64,000 nucleotides of DNA from Burkholderiales bacterium (GTDB lineage: Bacteria > Pseudomonadota > Gammaproteobacteria > Burkholderiales > SG8-39), in the NCBI GenBank assembly GCA_017880775.1, contig JADGRQ010000001.1, positions 62,001-126,000 on the forward strand, written 5' to 3'. The translations under genes were made by a program, and so were the position numbers. The stretch's first letter is position 1, and every line of letters begins with the position of its first letter. Below, one piece after another: positions 8,254 to 17,133 of the stretch. The notes under the pieces are model-generated. The model did no database searches. It was not told the DNA's origin and saw nothing but the letters and a program-made list of their open reading frames with translations.

Positions 8254-8994
8254 TAGGGCGGGCTCCATGCCTTTCGCCCGCAGGGCCGGCGCGGCTGCGG
8301 GCGACGCCAGGAAGTTCATCAGCTCGCGGGCAGCCTGCGGCTCAGCAGCTGCGGCATGGATTCCGCCCGAGAACACGGTGACGTGCTGGATGTCCGGCGG
8401 CAACGGGCCGAGATAGTCGATGCCCTTCACCGGGAGCAGCTCGCTCACCTGCTGGAAGCCGATGTCCGCTTCGCCGCGCGCGACCACCTCGCCCGACTGC
8501 GTGCCGGGCCTCGACTGCACGACCTTCTCGCGCGGGATCCCCATGCGCTCGAACAGGCCGGAGAGGTAGATGCCGCTCGGCCCGCTCGAGATGATGATCG
8601 ACTTCGACGCGAGCAGCGCGCGCTTCAATGCTTCGCCCGAGCGGATGTCAGGCCGGGGAGCGCCCGCGCGCACGGCCACGCCGATCATCGATCTCGCGAA
8701 GTCCCCCCGGCTTCCGGGCACGACCTTGCCATCAGCGGCGAGCTCATCCACCGAGCTCGCCTGAAGGATGACCACATCCACGCCGCCCTCGCCCGCGCGC
8801 AGGCGCTTCATGATATCCGCCGAACCGATGAAGGTCATCGCCACCTTGTGGCCGCTCGCTCTTTCGAACTGCGGCACGAGCTCGCGCAGCGCCTCGCGCA
8901 TCGCGTTGGAGGACATCACACGGAGATCCGCCGCGCCGGCCATGCCCGAAATCAGGGAAAGAATGGCAGCAAGAAAAAACTTCCTGGGTCCCAT
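8251..8994 (-). CDS. ModA-like extracellular solute-binding protein
   Basis: A 247-residue periplasmic binding protein of the molybdate-type fold. The start ATG 8994 is preferred over a TTG at 9027 because it opens a clean signal peptide (GPRKFFLAAILSLISGMAGA, then ADLRVMSS). Landmarks are SSNAMREALRELVPQFERAS, FIGSADIMKRL, DVVILQASSVDEL and a C-terminal FLASPAAAPALRAKGMEPAL. It probably binds an oxyanion or small organic acid. No permease or ATPase lies beside it, so it may work with an unlinked ABC system. The stop may result from a one-base slip (see the tail at 8157-8253). Confidence 0.85.
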   Translation of the reverse strand: MGPRKFFLAAILSLISGMAGAADLRVMSSNAMREALRELVPQFERASGHKVAMTFIGSADIMKRLRAGEGGVDVVILQASSVDELAADGKVVPGSRGDFARSMIGVAVRAGAPRPDIRSGEALKRALLASKSIIISSGPSGIYLSGLFERMGIPREKVVQSRPGTQSGEVVARGEADIGFQQVSELLPVKGIDYLGPLPPDIQHVTVFSGGIHAAAAEPQAARELMNFLASPAAAPALRAKGMEPAL

Positions 8995-9156
8995 GCGACG
9001 ATCCGTCCCCTTGCGCGCGATGCGCAAATCATAGACCTCAATCTGACCACAGGAGGCTTCGACGCATAGCAGCGACGCAGAAACATCGCCTGGGCGTCAG
9101 AAGGAAGAATGTGTAACTGCAAGCTTCCTGTCAGTCGCCGGGATTAAGCTAGCCGA

Positions 9157-9651
9157 ATGGCCGGACGCTGTTCCCTCGCGATCCTCTTGATCCTCGCTGC
9201 CGCCGCGCCGCCCGTTCTGGCCGAGACTTACAAATGGGTGGACGAGAAAGGCGTTACCAACTACTCCAACAAGCCGCCTCCGGGGAAGGTCTCGAAACCG
9301 CAGATCGTCGAGGAACGCATCTCCGTCGTTGCGCCCGACCCATCGCTCGGCCCGGCGATCGCCACGATGCGCGCCCGGACCGCCCGCCAAGCCCAATACG
9401 ACGAGGCCGATTGGCAGCGGCGGCAGCGCTTCATGCTGGCGGCGCAGACGGACTACTCCAGTGCGTACTGCCCCTACGGCGCCGATTGCGGCATGGGCTA
9501 TGGCCCACCCGCCTACTACCCCTATTCCTACTCCGGGTCTGTATTCGTGGCCGGCACCTCCCGGCGCTTTACGCCGGTCTTCACGCACCGATCGTCTTTC
9601 TCTTCCGGACGCACGGGCACGATGCGCTCCGGGCGAGGGTCTCTCCGCTAG
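9157..9651 (+). CDS. DUF4124 domain-containing secreted protein
   Basis: A 164-residue protein with a signal peptide (CSLAILLILAAAAPPVLA) and, directly after it, the DUF4124 signature ETYKWVDEKGVTNYSNKPP. The middle is basic and coiled-coil-prone; a Tyr/Pro/Gly-rich stretch containing CPYGADCGMGYGPPAYYPYS could hold a disulfide. The tail is Ser/Arg-rich. Function is unknown; the family is common in beta- and gammaproteobacterial envelopes. It is divergent from the ModA-like gene and monocistronic. Confidence 0.85.
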   Translation: MAGRCSLAILLILAAAAPPVLAETYKWVDEKGVTNYSNKPPPGKVSKPQIVEERISVVAPDPSLGPAIATMRARTARQAQYDEADWQRRQRFMLAAQTDYSSAYCPYGADCGMGYGPPAYYPYSYSGSVFVAGTSRRFTPVFTHRSSFSSGRTGTMRSGRGSLR

Positions 9652-9690
9652 CGGTCGGTCGAGTCGTGCCATAGCAGGTTTGCGCGACCG

Positions 9691-9732
9691 ATGTACTATG
9701 TTAGTTGACATATGTCATAATTTATAGTACAT
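9691..9732. promoter_or_regulatory. 42-bp concentric inverted repeat, probable operator of the HTH gene
   Basis: Outer arms ATGTACTAT (9691-9699) and ATAGTACAT (9724-9732) are perfect complements. They share a centre (between 9711 and 9712) with a perfect inner palindrome TGACATATGTCA (9706-9717). A -35-like TTGACA (9705-9710) lies inside. The repeat ends six bases before the ATG at 9739, so a bound dimer pair would block transcription or translation. Autorepression by the winged-helix protein is inferred. Confidence 0.65.
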
Positions 9733-9738
9733 GGGTTC

Positions 9739-10182
9739 ATGGACATCACCGCCCTGGCGCTCTTCGGCCGCGCGCGCTACAAGGTGCTCGCCGGGCTGTT
9801 CGCGCTCGAAGAGACGGAGTCGATTCACCTGCGGGAGCTCGCGCGGCGCACGGGGCTGAGCCCGACGGCGACGCAGTACGAGTTGCGCCTGCTGCTGCGG
9901 ACGGGGCTGGTGCTGCAGGAGGGCTCGAGCGGGCGGCCGGTGTACCGGGCGAACCGTAAGCATCCGGTTGCGGGCGAGCTGCAGGGGATGATCCGGAAGA
10001 TGGATGGCGCCAGGGAATCCGCCGTCATCGAGGACGATGCGCACTGGGCGCGGAAGCGGCGAGCGCAGCGGGCGGATTACGCGTCCAGGAAGCTCAAGCG
10101 CAAGTCCCCTTTCCTTTCGGACCGGGCGCTGGCGTCGTCCCTGTCGGCGAATCTCCAGAAGGACGTGAGCTACGAATACTAA
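9739..10182 (+). CDS. Winged helix-turn-helix transcriptional regulator (ArsR/MarR-like)
   Basis: A 147-residue protein. Residues 1-85 form a winged helix: ALFGRARYKVLAGLFA, then the HTH segment IHLRELARRTGLSPTATQYEL and a wing VLQEGSSGRPVYRAN. The C-terminal half is basic (HWARKRRAQRADYASRKLKRK). No metal-ligand Cys pair typical of ArsR is seen. It overlaps no neighbour but sits directly before a nucleotidyltransferase-like gene. This arrangement is seen in MNT/HTH-type toxin-antitoxin-like pairs. The concentric palindrome just upstream is its likely operator. Confidence 0.8.
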   Translation: MDITALALFGRARYKVLAGLFALEETESIHLRELARRTGLSPTATQYELRLLLRTGLVLQEGSSGRPVYRANRKHPVAGELQGMIRKMDGARESAVIEDDAHWARKRRAQRADYASRKLKRKSPFLSDRALASSLSANLQKDVSYEY

Positions 10183-10249
10183 GGCGCGGGACGTCGCACC
10201 GATTTCGGAGGACGAACTGCTCCGGGTCCTGCGCGCCTCGGAAGGCGCG

Positions 10250-10936
10250 GTGCTGGTCGGCGGGCAGGCGCTCGCGTTCTGGCTGGCCTACTTCCGGATC
10301 GATTTTTCCGACGGCCCCCGCGTCTACGTCAGCTCGGACGCGGACTTTCTCGGCTTCCTCAAGCATGTCGAGGGCTTCTCCCGCGCAATCGGCGGCAAGG
10401 CGGTCTATCCGCCGAAGCGCGGAGTCTCCGCCCTGCACGGCACGGCGGAGAAATCGGCCGGCGGCAGGTTCGTCGGCGTCGACGTGCTGCACAAGATCGT
10501 GGGGCTGGATGCCGGCGCGGTGAGGAAAAGAGCGGTCGAGGTGACCGATCCGCGCGATCCGTTGCTGCGGTTCCTGGTGATGGATCCAGTCGATTGCCTG
10601 GTGAGCCGGTTCGAGAACCTGCGCCAGATCCCGGAGAAGCAGAACGAAGTCGGCACGTGGCAGGCGGCGAAGGCGATCGCCGTCTGCAGGGCCTACATCG
10701 GGGTACTGATCCGCCTGGGTGGGGAACGCAAGGCCATCAAGGCGGCGACCGCCCTGTTCCGGCTCGCGGGATCGGCCACCGGGCTCCAGGCCCACGCGAA
10801 ATACGGCGTGGACATCCTCAAGGGAGTTCCGCTCGACGCGTTCTCAAGCGAATCGTTCCGGCGCGAGCAGGCGCGGCGGTCCCTCGCCGCGATCCGCAAG
10901 GCGCGCGAGGACCTGCCTGGCGCAAAGCGACGTTGA
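10250..10936 (+). CDS. Nucleotidyltransferase-like protein, partner of the HTH gene
   Basis: A 228-residue protein from GTG 10250. The opening VLVGGQALAFWLAYF and a later SSDADFLGF resemble the GG...D.D core of minimal or AbiEii-type nucleotidyltransferases; a helical C-terminal half follows. The frame is open and protein-like back to 10169 (ISEDELLRVLRASEGA), and that helix belongs to the fold. A GGAGG at 10206-10210 is ideally placed for a CTG start at 10217, so the true N-terminus is probably 11 residues longer. GTG 10250 is given as the first conventional codon. With the upstream winged-helix gene it may form a toxin-antitoxin-like pair; activity is unproven. Confidence 0.65.
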   Translation: MLVGGQALAFWLAYFRIDFSDGPRVYVSSDADFLGFLKHVEGFSRAIGGKAVYPPKRGVSALHGTAEKSAGGRFVGVDVLHKIVGLDAGAVRKRAVEVTDPRDPLLRFLVMDPVDCLVSRFENLRQIPEKQNEVGTWQAAKAIAVCRAYIGVLIRLGGERKAIKAATALFRLAGSATGLQAHAKYGVDILKGVPLDAFSSESFRREQARRSLAAIRKAREDLPGAKRR

Positions 10937-10956
10937 TTTTCTACAGCATCCCTTGC

Positions 10957-13900
10957 CTACATGCTCCTGCGGTACTGCCCGCCCACCTCGAACAGCGTAT
11001 GCGTGATCTGGCCGAGCGAACAGACGCGCACCGCGTCCACCAGCACCGCGAACACGTTCTGGTTCGCGATCACCGCTTCGCGCAGGCGCGCGAGCATCGC
11101 ATCCGACTCGGCCGCGTGGCGCGCGTGGAAATCGCGCAAGCGCTTCAACTGCGACTGCTTCTCCTCTTCGCTCGAGCGGATCAGCTCCACCGTCTGCGGC
11201 ACGGAATCGCCATGCGGGTTCCTGAAGGTGTTCACGCCGATGATCGGGTACGAGCCGTCGTGCTTCATATGCTCGTAGGTCATCGACTCGTCCTGGATCT
11301 TGCCGCGCTGATAGCCCGTTTCCATCGCACCGAGCACGCCGCCGCGCGCCGAGATCGCCTCGAACTCCTTCAGCACCGCCTCCTCGACCAGGTCGGTCAG
11401 TTCCTCGATGATGAAGCTCCCCTGATTGGGGTTCTCGTTCTTCGCAAGGCCCCACTCCCGGTTGATGATCAGCTGGATCGCGATCGCGCGGCGCACCGAT
11501 TCCTCGGTCGGCGTGGTGATCGCCTCGTCGTAGGCGTTGGTGTGCAGCGAGTTGGTGTTGTCGTAGGACGAAATCAGCGCCTGCAGCGTGGTGCGGATGT
11601 CGTTGAACGCAATTTCCTGCGCATGCAGCGAGCGGCCCGAGGTCTGCGAGTGGAACTTGAGCTTCTGGCTGCGCTCGTTCGCGCCGTAGCGGTTCTTCAT
11701 CGCCACCGCCCAGATGCGGCGCGCGACGCGTCCAATCACGCTGTACTCCGGGTCCATGCCGTAGCTGAAGAAGAACGAAAGGTTCGGCGCGAAATCGTCG
11801 ATGTGCATGCCGCGCGCCAGATAGGCCTCTACGAAGGTGAGGCCGTTGGAGAGCGTGAAAGCGAGCTGGCTGATCGGGTTCGCGCCGGCTTCGGCGATAT
11901 GATAGCCCGAGATCGACACCGAATAGAAGTTCTTCACCTGATGGTGGATGAAGTACTCCTGCATGTCGCCCATCACCTTGAGCGAGAACTCGGTGGAGAA
12001 GATGCAGGTGTTCTGCCCCTGGTCCTCCTTCAGGATGTCCGCCTGCACCGTGCCGCGCACCGTGGAAAGGGTCCACGCGCGGATCTTTTCGAGCTCGTCC
12101 TCGGTCGGCTCGCGCCGGTTGTCGGTCCTGAATTTCTCCAGCTGCTGCTCGATCGCGGTATTGAAGAACATCGCGAGGATGGTCGGCGCCGGGCCGTTGA
12201 TCGTCATCGACACCGAGTTGTTCGACGCGCACAGTTCGAACCCCGAGTACAGCACTTTCATGTCATCCAGCGTCGCGATCGATACGCCCGAATTGCCGAC
12301 CTTGCCGTAGATGTCCGGCCGCTCGTCCGGATCGAAGCCATAGAGCGTCACCGAATCGAAGGCGGTCGACAGGCGCTTCGCCGGCATGTCCTTCGACAGC
12401 AGATGGAAGCGCCGGTTGGTGCGGAACGGATCGCCTTCGCCCGCGAACATGCGGGTCGGGTCCTCGTTCTCGCGCTTGAACGCGAACGCGCCGGCGGTGA
12501 ACGGGAACGATCCCGGAACGTTCTCGCGCAGCTGCCAGCGCAGGATTTCGCCCGCGTCCTCGAACTTCGGCAGCGCAACCTTCGGCACCTTGGTCCCTGA
12601 GAGCGAGGTCGTGGTGAGCTTGGTTCGCAGCTCCGTGTCGCGGATCTTCACCACGTACTCATCGCCCGAGTAGGCCTTGACCGTATCCGGCCACATATCG
12701 AGCAGCTTCTTCGAGCGGGCGTCGAACGCGGCATTCTTCCCGTCGATCAGCGCATCGAGTGCGGCGGAATCCCTGCCGGCCTTCGCGAGCATCGATTTTG
12801 AAGCGAGCAGGCTCTGCCGGTCGCGCGCGATGCGCGACTGTTGCAGCGCGTGCGCGTGAAACGCACGCACCGCCTCCGCGATCTCGGCCAGGTAGCGCGC
12901 CCGCTTGGGCGGCACGACCACATTGACGCTCGACGAAACGCGGCGCTGCTCCTTCGGCAGCCTGCCGGCGTCGAGCTTGAGCCCTTTTTCCGCCAGCCTG
13001 GCTGCGATCCCCTGATACAGCGCGGTGACGCCATCGTCGTTGAAACGTGCGGCGACGGTGCCGTACACCGGCATACCCTCGGGTGCGGTCCTGAACGCCT
13101 GGCGGTTTCGCTGCACCTGCTTGCGCACATCGCGCAACGCGTCTTCCGCGCCCTTGCGGTCGAATTTGTTGATCGCGACGAAATCGGCGAAATCCAGCAT
13201 GTCGATCTTCTCGAGCTGGCTCGCCGCGCCGAATTCGGGCGTCATCACGTACAGCGACACATCCACGTGCGGCACGATCGCCGCGTCGCCCTGCCCGATG
13301 CCCGAAGTCTCTACGATCACCAGATCGAAGCCGGCTGCACGGCACGCGGCGATCACCTCCGGCAGGCACTGCGTGATCTCCGCGCCCGAGGAGCGGGTGG
13401 CAAGGGAGCGCATCGTGATGCCCGCGCCGTGGATCGAATTCATGCGGATGCGGTCGCCCAGCAGCGCGCCGCCGGTCTTGCGCCGCGAAGGGTCGACCGC
13501 GACGAGCGCGATCTTCAGCCGGTCGCCCTGGTCGAGGCGAAAGCGCCGCACCAGTTCGTCGGTGAGCGAAGACTTGCCCGCGCCGCCCGTCCCGGTGACC
13601 CCGAGCGACGGCGCACGATGCTTCTCGGCCGTCTGCATCAACTCCGCGCGCAGGCCCGGATCGAAAGTACCCGCCTCCAGCGCCGTGATCACGCGCGCAA
13701 GCGCCACCGTGTCGCCGGCCTTGAGGGCGTTGAGGTCCTTCGGCGCGTGCACGCCCGGATCGAAGTCGCAGCGCGCCAGCATGTCGTTGATCATTCCCTG
13801 CAGGCCCATCCTCTGCCCGTCCTCGGGCGAGTAGATGCGCGTCACGCCGTAGTCGTGCAGCTCCTTGATCTCGGACGCGACGATCACGCCGCCGCCGCCG

Positions 13901-14211
13901 CCGAACACGCGCACATGCGCGGCGCCGGCCTCGCGCAGCAGGTCGATCATGTACTTGAAGTACTCGATGTGCCCGCCCTGGTAGGACGAGATGGCGATGC
14001 CCTGCACGTCCTCCTGCAGCGCCGCGTCCACCACCTCCTTGACGGAACGGTTGTGGCCGAGGTGGATCACCTCCGCACCGGAGGCCTGCAGGATGCGGCG
14101 CATGATGTTGATCGACGCGTCGTGGCCGTCGAACAGGCTGGCCGCGGTGACGAAGCGGATCTTGTGTTTCGCCTGGTAAACGAGGTTGTGGCTGACGGAC
14201 AGGTCGGTCAT
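10957..14211 (-). CDS. icmF: Fused isobutyryl-CoA mutase with G-protein chaperone (IcmF)
   Basis: A 1084-residue fusion with domains in IcmF order. Residues 15-145 form a B12-binding domain with the cobalt-ligand motif DGHDAS (His30). Residues 200-410 form a MeaB-like GTPase with P-loop GTGGAGKS (207-214). The C-terminal half is the acyl-CoA mutase barrel, seen in [40 protein letters not shown] and [10 protein letters not shown]. The enzyme interconverts isobutyryl-CoA and n-butyryl-CoA, and some members act on pivalyl- or isovaleryl-CoA, using adenosylcobalamin. The GTPase domain loads and repairs the cofactor. It is monocistronic, with a perfect 20-bp palindrome 45 bases before its ATG. Confidence 0.95.
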   Translation of the reverse strand: MTDLSVSHNLVYQAKHKIRFVTAASLFDGHDASINIMRRILQASGAEVIHLGHNRSVKEVVDAALQEDVQGIAISSYQGGHIEYFKYMIDLLREAGAAHVRVFGGGGGVIVASEIKELHDYGVTRIYSPEDGQRMGLQGMINDMLARCDFDPGVHAPKDLNALKAGDTVALARVITALEAGTFDPGLRAELMQTAEKHRAPSLGVTGTGGAGKSSLTDELVRRFRLDQGDRLKIALVAVDPSRRKTGGALLGDRIRMNSIHGAGITMRSLATRSSGAEITQCLPEVIAACRAAGFDLVIVETSGIGQGDAAIVPHVDVSLYVMTPEFGAASQLEKIDMLDFADFVAINKFDRKGAEDALRDVRKQVQRNRQAFRTAPEGMPVYGTVAARFNDDGVTALYQGIAARLAEKGLKLDAGRLPKEQRRVSSSVNVVVPPKRARYLAEIAEAVRAFHAHALQQSRIARDRQSLLASKSMLAKAGRDSAALDALIDGKNAAFDARSKKLLDMWPDTVKAYSGDEYVVKIRDTELRTKLTTTSLSGTKVPKVALPKFEDAGEILRWQLRENVPGSFPFTAGAFAFKRENEDPTRMFAGEGDPFRTNRRFHLLSKDMPAKRLSTAFDSVTLYGFDPDERPDIYGKVGNSGVSIATLDDMKVLYSGFELCASNNSVSMTINGPAPTILAMFFNTAIEQQLEKFRTDNRREPTEDELEKIRAWTLSTVRGTVQADILKEDQGQNTCIFSTEFSLKVMGDMQEYFIHHQVKNFYSVSISGYHIAEAGANPISQLAFTLSNGLTFVEAYLARGMHIDDFAPNLSFFFSYGMDPEYSVIGRVARRIWAVAMKNRYGANERSQKLKFHSQTSGRSLHAQEIAFNDIRTTLQALISSYDNTNSLHTNAYDEAITTPTEESVRRAIAIQLIINREWGLAKNENPNQGSFIIEELTDLVEEAVLKEFEAISARGGVLGAMETGYQRGKIQDESMTYEHMKHDGSYPIIGVNTFRNPHGDSVPQTVELIRSSEEEKQSQLKRLRDFHARHAAESDAMLARLREAVIANQNVFAVLVDAVRVCSLGQITHTLFEVGGQYRRSM

Positions 14212-14255
14212 CGGGCGCCTCGCGCTACGGCAAGTGCAGGATCGTGCATGCTAAG

Positions 14256-14275
14256 TGACGTTTACGTAAACGTCA
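14256..14275. promoter_or_regulatory. 20-bp perfect palindrome upstream of icmF
   Basis: TGACGTTTACGTAAACGTCA is its own reverse complement and lies 45 bases before the icmF start codon, in the only intergenic gap on this side. It is the form expected of a dimeric repressor site. It resembles, from memory, the ACGT-rich palindromes assigned to regulators of branched-chain amino-acid and fatty-acid degradation (LiuR/FadP type). The regulator is not in this window. Confidence 0.7.
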
Positions 14276-14330
14276 ACTTGGCCCTCCCGCCGATCCCGCC
14301 GGAAGGGCATGTCCAGTATAGCCCCGGGTT

Positions 14331-15320
14331 CTAGCGGAACGCGAAGATCCGCTCGGCATTCCCGCCGCGCACGCGCTCGCGCACCCCGTCGGGCAGGCGG
14401 TCCACCCGCGCGAGGCACCCGAGCGGGTCGCCGATGGTATGCGGGTAGTCCGAGCCGTACAGCACGTTGTCCGAGCCAAAGCTGCGCACGGCCATCGCCA
14501 GCGCATCGTCGGTAAACACCACCGAGTCGGCGTACACGCGCCGCAGATACAGGCTGGGCTTGTCCTGCACTTTCGCGCGGCAGGCCGGGATGTGCTCGAA
14601 GCACTGGTCGAGGCGCCCGATCAGAAACGGGATCGCACCGCCGCCATGCGAGGCGATGATCTTCAGGTCGAGGTAGCGCTCGAAAAAACCGTCGTACAGC
14701 ATCCGCGCGATCGCGAGCGAAGTGTCGAAGGTGAAACCGATCGACGCGGTGAGCTGGAACTCGTTCATCTGCAGCTCGCGCACGCCCGGCGGCGCGGTTG
14801 GATGCACCAGCACCGGCAGCTTCGCCTTGTCGATCGCCTTCCAGACCGGCGCGAAGCCAGGATCGGTGAGTTGCTTGCCATCGATGTTGGCGAGCACCAT
14901 CACGCCGCAGGCACCCGCCTTCAGCGCGCGCTTGAGCTCCTTGAGCGCAGCCTGCGGATGCTGCCAGGGCAGCGAGCAGAACCACTGGATCCGGTTGGGC
15001 CAGGTCTTCCTTGCGCGCGCCATTTCGTCGTTCATGGTCTGCGCCGCCTTGAGGCTCACCTTCTCGCCGCCCCAGTAACAGTTCGGGCAGCTGAGCGAGA
15101 CCACCGACACGTCGATCGCGGCCTTGTTCATGTTGCGGATGCGCAGGTCCCAGTCGAACATCTCGGGCACCGGCGTCATGAACGGCGCGCCGTAAAGGTG
15201 GATTGCGCGCAATCCGCCCGTCACTGCTTTCAGCGTGTACTGCGGGCCGCCATGCTTCTCGAGCAGCTTCAGCCATTCGTGGTTGAGCATGTGGGTATGG
15301 ACGTCGATGACTGGGCTCAT
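14331..15320 (-). CDS. Amidohydrolase-family protein related to ACMSD decarboxylases
   Basis: A 329-residue TIM-barrel amidohydrolase of the 2-amino-3-carboxymuconate-6-semialdehyde decarboxylase branch. Metal ligands are visible in order: IDVHTHM at the N-terminus, VLVHPTAPP in the middle, KIIASHGGGAIPF and the Asp of VLYGSDYPHT. SLSCPNCYWGGEK carries a CxxC of unknown meaning. The family decarboxylates or hydrolyses aromatic ring-cleavage products and hydroxybenzoates. It is followed on the same strand by icmF and preceded by a Bug receptor at a 42-base gap, which suggests uptake and breakdown of an aromatic or dicarboxylic acid. Confidence 0.88.
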   Translation of the reverse strand: MSPVIDVHTHMLNHEWLKLLEKHGGPQYTLKAVTGGLRAIHLYGAPFMTPVPEMFDWDLRIRNMNKAAIDVSVVSLSCPNCYWGGEKVSLKAAQTMNDEMARARKTWPNRIQWFCSLPWQHPQAALKELKRALKAGACGVMVLANIDGKQLTDPGFAPVWKAIDKAKLPVLVHPTAPPGVRELQMNEFQLTASIGFTFDTSLAIARMLYDGFFERYLDLKIIASHGGGAIPFLIGRLDQCFEHIPACRAKVQDKPSLYLRRVYADSVVFTDDALAMAVRSFGSDNVLYGSDYPHTIGDPLGCLARVDRLPDGVRERVRGGNAERIFAFR

Positions 15321-15362
15321 ATCACTCCAATTTGGTGTTCACCCGCAGCATCGCCGGCGCGA

Positions 15363-16319
15363 TCAATCGATTTTCGCGCCGGAGGCCTTGACCGCCGCGG
15401 CCCAGCGCCCGACATCGGTCCGGACGATCTCGGCGAACTGCTCGGGCGTGGTCGGCGGCGCCGGTTCCATGCCGAACTTCACCAGCTGCTCGCGGAACTC
15501 CGGCATATTCTGCCAGCGCTGGAATTCCGCCGCGAGTTTCGCGATCACCGGCTTGGGCGTCGCCGCGGGCGCAACGATGCCCTGCCACGCCTGCCAATCG
15601 AATCCGGGCACCGTTTCGGCCACCGGGGGGACGGACGGAATCAGCACCGTCTGCCGGGCCGCCGACGTGCCCAGCCCATTGATTCTGCCGCCCTGGATAT
15701 TGGACACCGCGGCGGTCGCGTCGAGGAACATCATCTCGATCTTGCCGGACATGATGTCGGGCAACGCGAACAGCGTGCCCTTGTAAGGCACGTGCTGCAT
15801 CTGCAGGCCGAGCTCCTTCTTGAACACCTCCATGAACAAGTGGTGCGGGCTGCCGTTGCCCGAGGAGCCGTAGTTGTACTTGCCGGGGTTGCGGCGCACT
15901 TCGTCGATCAGCTCGCGCACGTTCTTCGCCGGAAACGACGGCGTCGTGACGAGAAAGAAGTTGACCGAACCGAACCACGCGATCGGCGCGAAGTCCCTGA
16001 CCGGATCGATCGGCGAATTCCTGTACAGCGCAGGGCTGATGCCGAGCGTGGTGCTGGTCGCGACCAGCAGCGTATAGCCATCCGCGGGCGATTTGGCGAC
16101 GTTTTCCGCGCCGAGCAAAGTACCCGCGCCGGGCTTGTTTTCCACCACCACCGGCTGCTTGAACGCGTTGCCGAGTCGGTCTGCGACAACGCGTCCGAGC
16201 ACGTCGGTCAGGCCGGAAGGCGGGTAGGGCACGACCAGCCGGATCGTGCGGTTGGGATATTCCTGCGCCTGTGCGGCAAGCGACACAGCGAAAACCAGCA
16301 ATGCGCAAACGAATTTCAT
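15363..16319 (-). CDS. Bug/TctC-family tripartite tricarboxylate transporter receptor
   Basis: A 318-residue periplasmic receptor with signal peptide KFVCALLVFAVSLAAQAQ. Family landmarks are YPNRTIRLVVPYPPSGLTDV, VVENKPGAGTLLGAENVAKS, ADGYTLLVATSTTLGI and VPYKGTLFALPDIMSGKIEM. It is a paralogue of the receptor at 7142, with low visible identity, so it likely binds a different carboxylate. It is probably cotranscribed with the downstream amidohydrolase. Confidence 0.92.
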   Translation of the reverse strand: MKFVCALLVFAVSLAAQAQEYPNRTIRLVVPYPPSGLTDVLGRVVADRLGNAFKQPVVVENKPGAGTLLGAENVAKSPADGYTLLVATSTTLGISPALYRNSPIDPVRDFAPIAWFGSVNFFLVTTPSFPAKNVRELIDEVRRNPGKYNYGSSGNGSPHHLFMEVFKKELGLQMQHVPYKGTLFALPDIMSGKIEMMFLDATAAVSNIQGGRINGLGTSAARQTVLIPSVPPVAETVPGFDWQAWQGIVAPAATPKPVIAKLAAEFQRWQNMPEFREQLVKFGMEPAPPTTPEQFAEIVRTDVGRWAAAVKASGAKID

Positions 16320-16400
16320 GGCGACCCTCCGTGGGGAAGCAGGCTAAGGAGAATCATTGACGAAATCAACCGGTTTCCCGTTCGTTTCACTCCTCCCGGG

Positions 16401-16417
16401 CTTAGACTATCCGTAAC
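16401..16417 (+). promoter_or_regulatory. Hexamer-N5-hexamer response-regulator box (weak)
   Basis: CTTAGA (16401-16406) and CGTAAC (16412-16417) lie 11 bases apart, one helical turn, 33 bases before the GTG of the response regulator gene. The layout matches the stronger CTTAAG-N5-CTTAAG box at 21147. The sequence match is imperfect, so autoregulation is tentative. Confidence 0.35.
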
Positions 16418-16449
16418 CTCGCTTACCGCCGTGAAAGGAGAGTAGCGAC

Positions 16450-17133
16450 GTGCGCGTACTGATCGTCGAGGACAATCCCGACATCATCGCCAACCTGTAC
16501 GGGTTCCTGGAGCCGCGGGGCTATACGCTCGACTGCGCGGAAGACGGTATCGCGGGGCTCGCGCGTGCGCGCAACGGCTCCTACGACGCGATCGTGCTCG
16601 ACCTGATGCTGCCCGGGCTCGACGGCTTCGAACTGTGCCGTCGTTTGCGCCGCGACTTGGGCAACTCGACGCCGGTCCTGATGCTGACCGCGCGCGACAC
16701 GATTCAAGACAAGCTCGCCGGGTTCGGTTCCGGCGCCGACGATTACCTGATCAAGCCGTTCTCGCTCTCCGAACTGGACGCCCGGCTCAGATCGCTGGTC
16801 CGGCGCGCGCGCGGCGTACAGACCGATGCCGTACTGTGCCTTGGCGAGCTGCGCTTCAACACCGCGACCATGGAAGTCACCCGCGCGGGCCGGACGCTGG
16901 TGTTCACGCCAACCGGCTACAAGCTGCTCGCAAGCCTGTTACGCGCCGCGCCCCGACTGTTGTCGAAGGAAACGCTCGAGCGCGACGTCTGGGGCGAAGA
17001 ACCCCCCAATAGCGACGCGCTGCGCACGCACATCCACGCGCTTCGCCAGACGCTCGACAAATCGTTTCCCAGCGCAATGCTGAAGACCGTCCATGGCCTC
17101 GGCTATCGCCTGATGGATCCGGATGCGCCCTGA
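16450..17133 (+). CDS. OmpR-family response regulator
   Basis: A 227-residue response regulator: receiver domain with acidic pocket VEDNPD, phospho-acceptor D51 (VLDLMLPG), Thr/Lys switch residues (LTARD, IKPFSL), then an OmpR/PhoB winged-helix DNA-binding domain ending HIHALRQTLDKS and VHGLGYRLM. The start is GTG with AAGGAG ten bases upstream. It overlaps its sensor kinase by 11 bases. The two-component pair is followed by a PAP2 phosphatase gene whose upstream region carries a matching half-site pair. Confidence 0.93.
   Translation: MRVLIVEDNPDIIANLYGFLEPRGYTLDCAEDGIAGLARARNGSYDAIVLDLMLPGLDGFELCRRLRRDLGNSTPVLMLTARDTIQDKLAGFGSGADDYLIKPFSLSELDARLRSLVRRARGVQTDAVLCLGELRFNTATMEVTRAGRTLVFTPTGYKLLASLLRAAPRLLSKETLERDVWGEEPPNSDALRTHIHALRQTLDKSFPSAMLKTVHGLGYRLMDPDAP

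Noticed and set aside
9739-10936. A proven toxin-antitoxin system
   Set aside because: Order and operator fit, but neither protein has a full family signature that I can confirm by eye.
14439-16445. A 668-codon open frame on the plus strand opposite the amidohydrolase and Bug receptor
   Set aside because: Its translation is Arg/His/Gln-rich with no domain pattern. It mirrors third-position GC bias of the real minus-strand genes.
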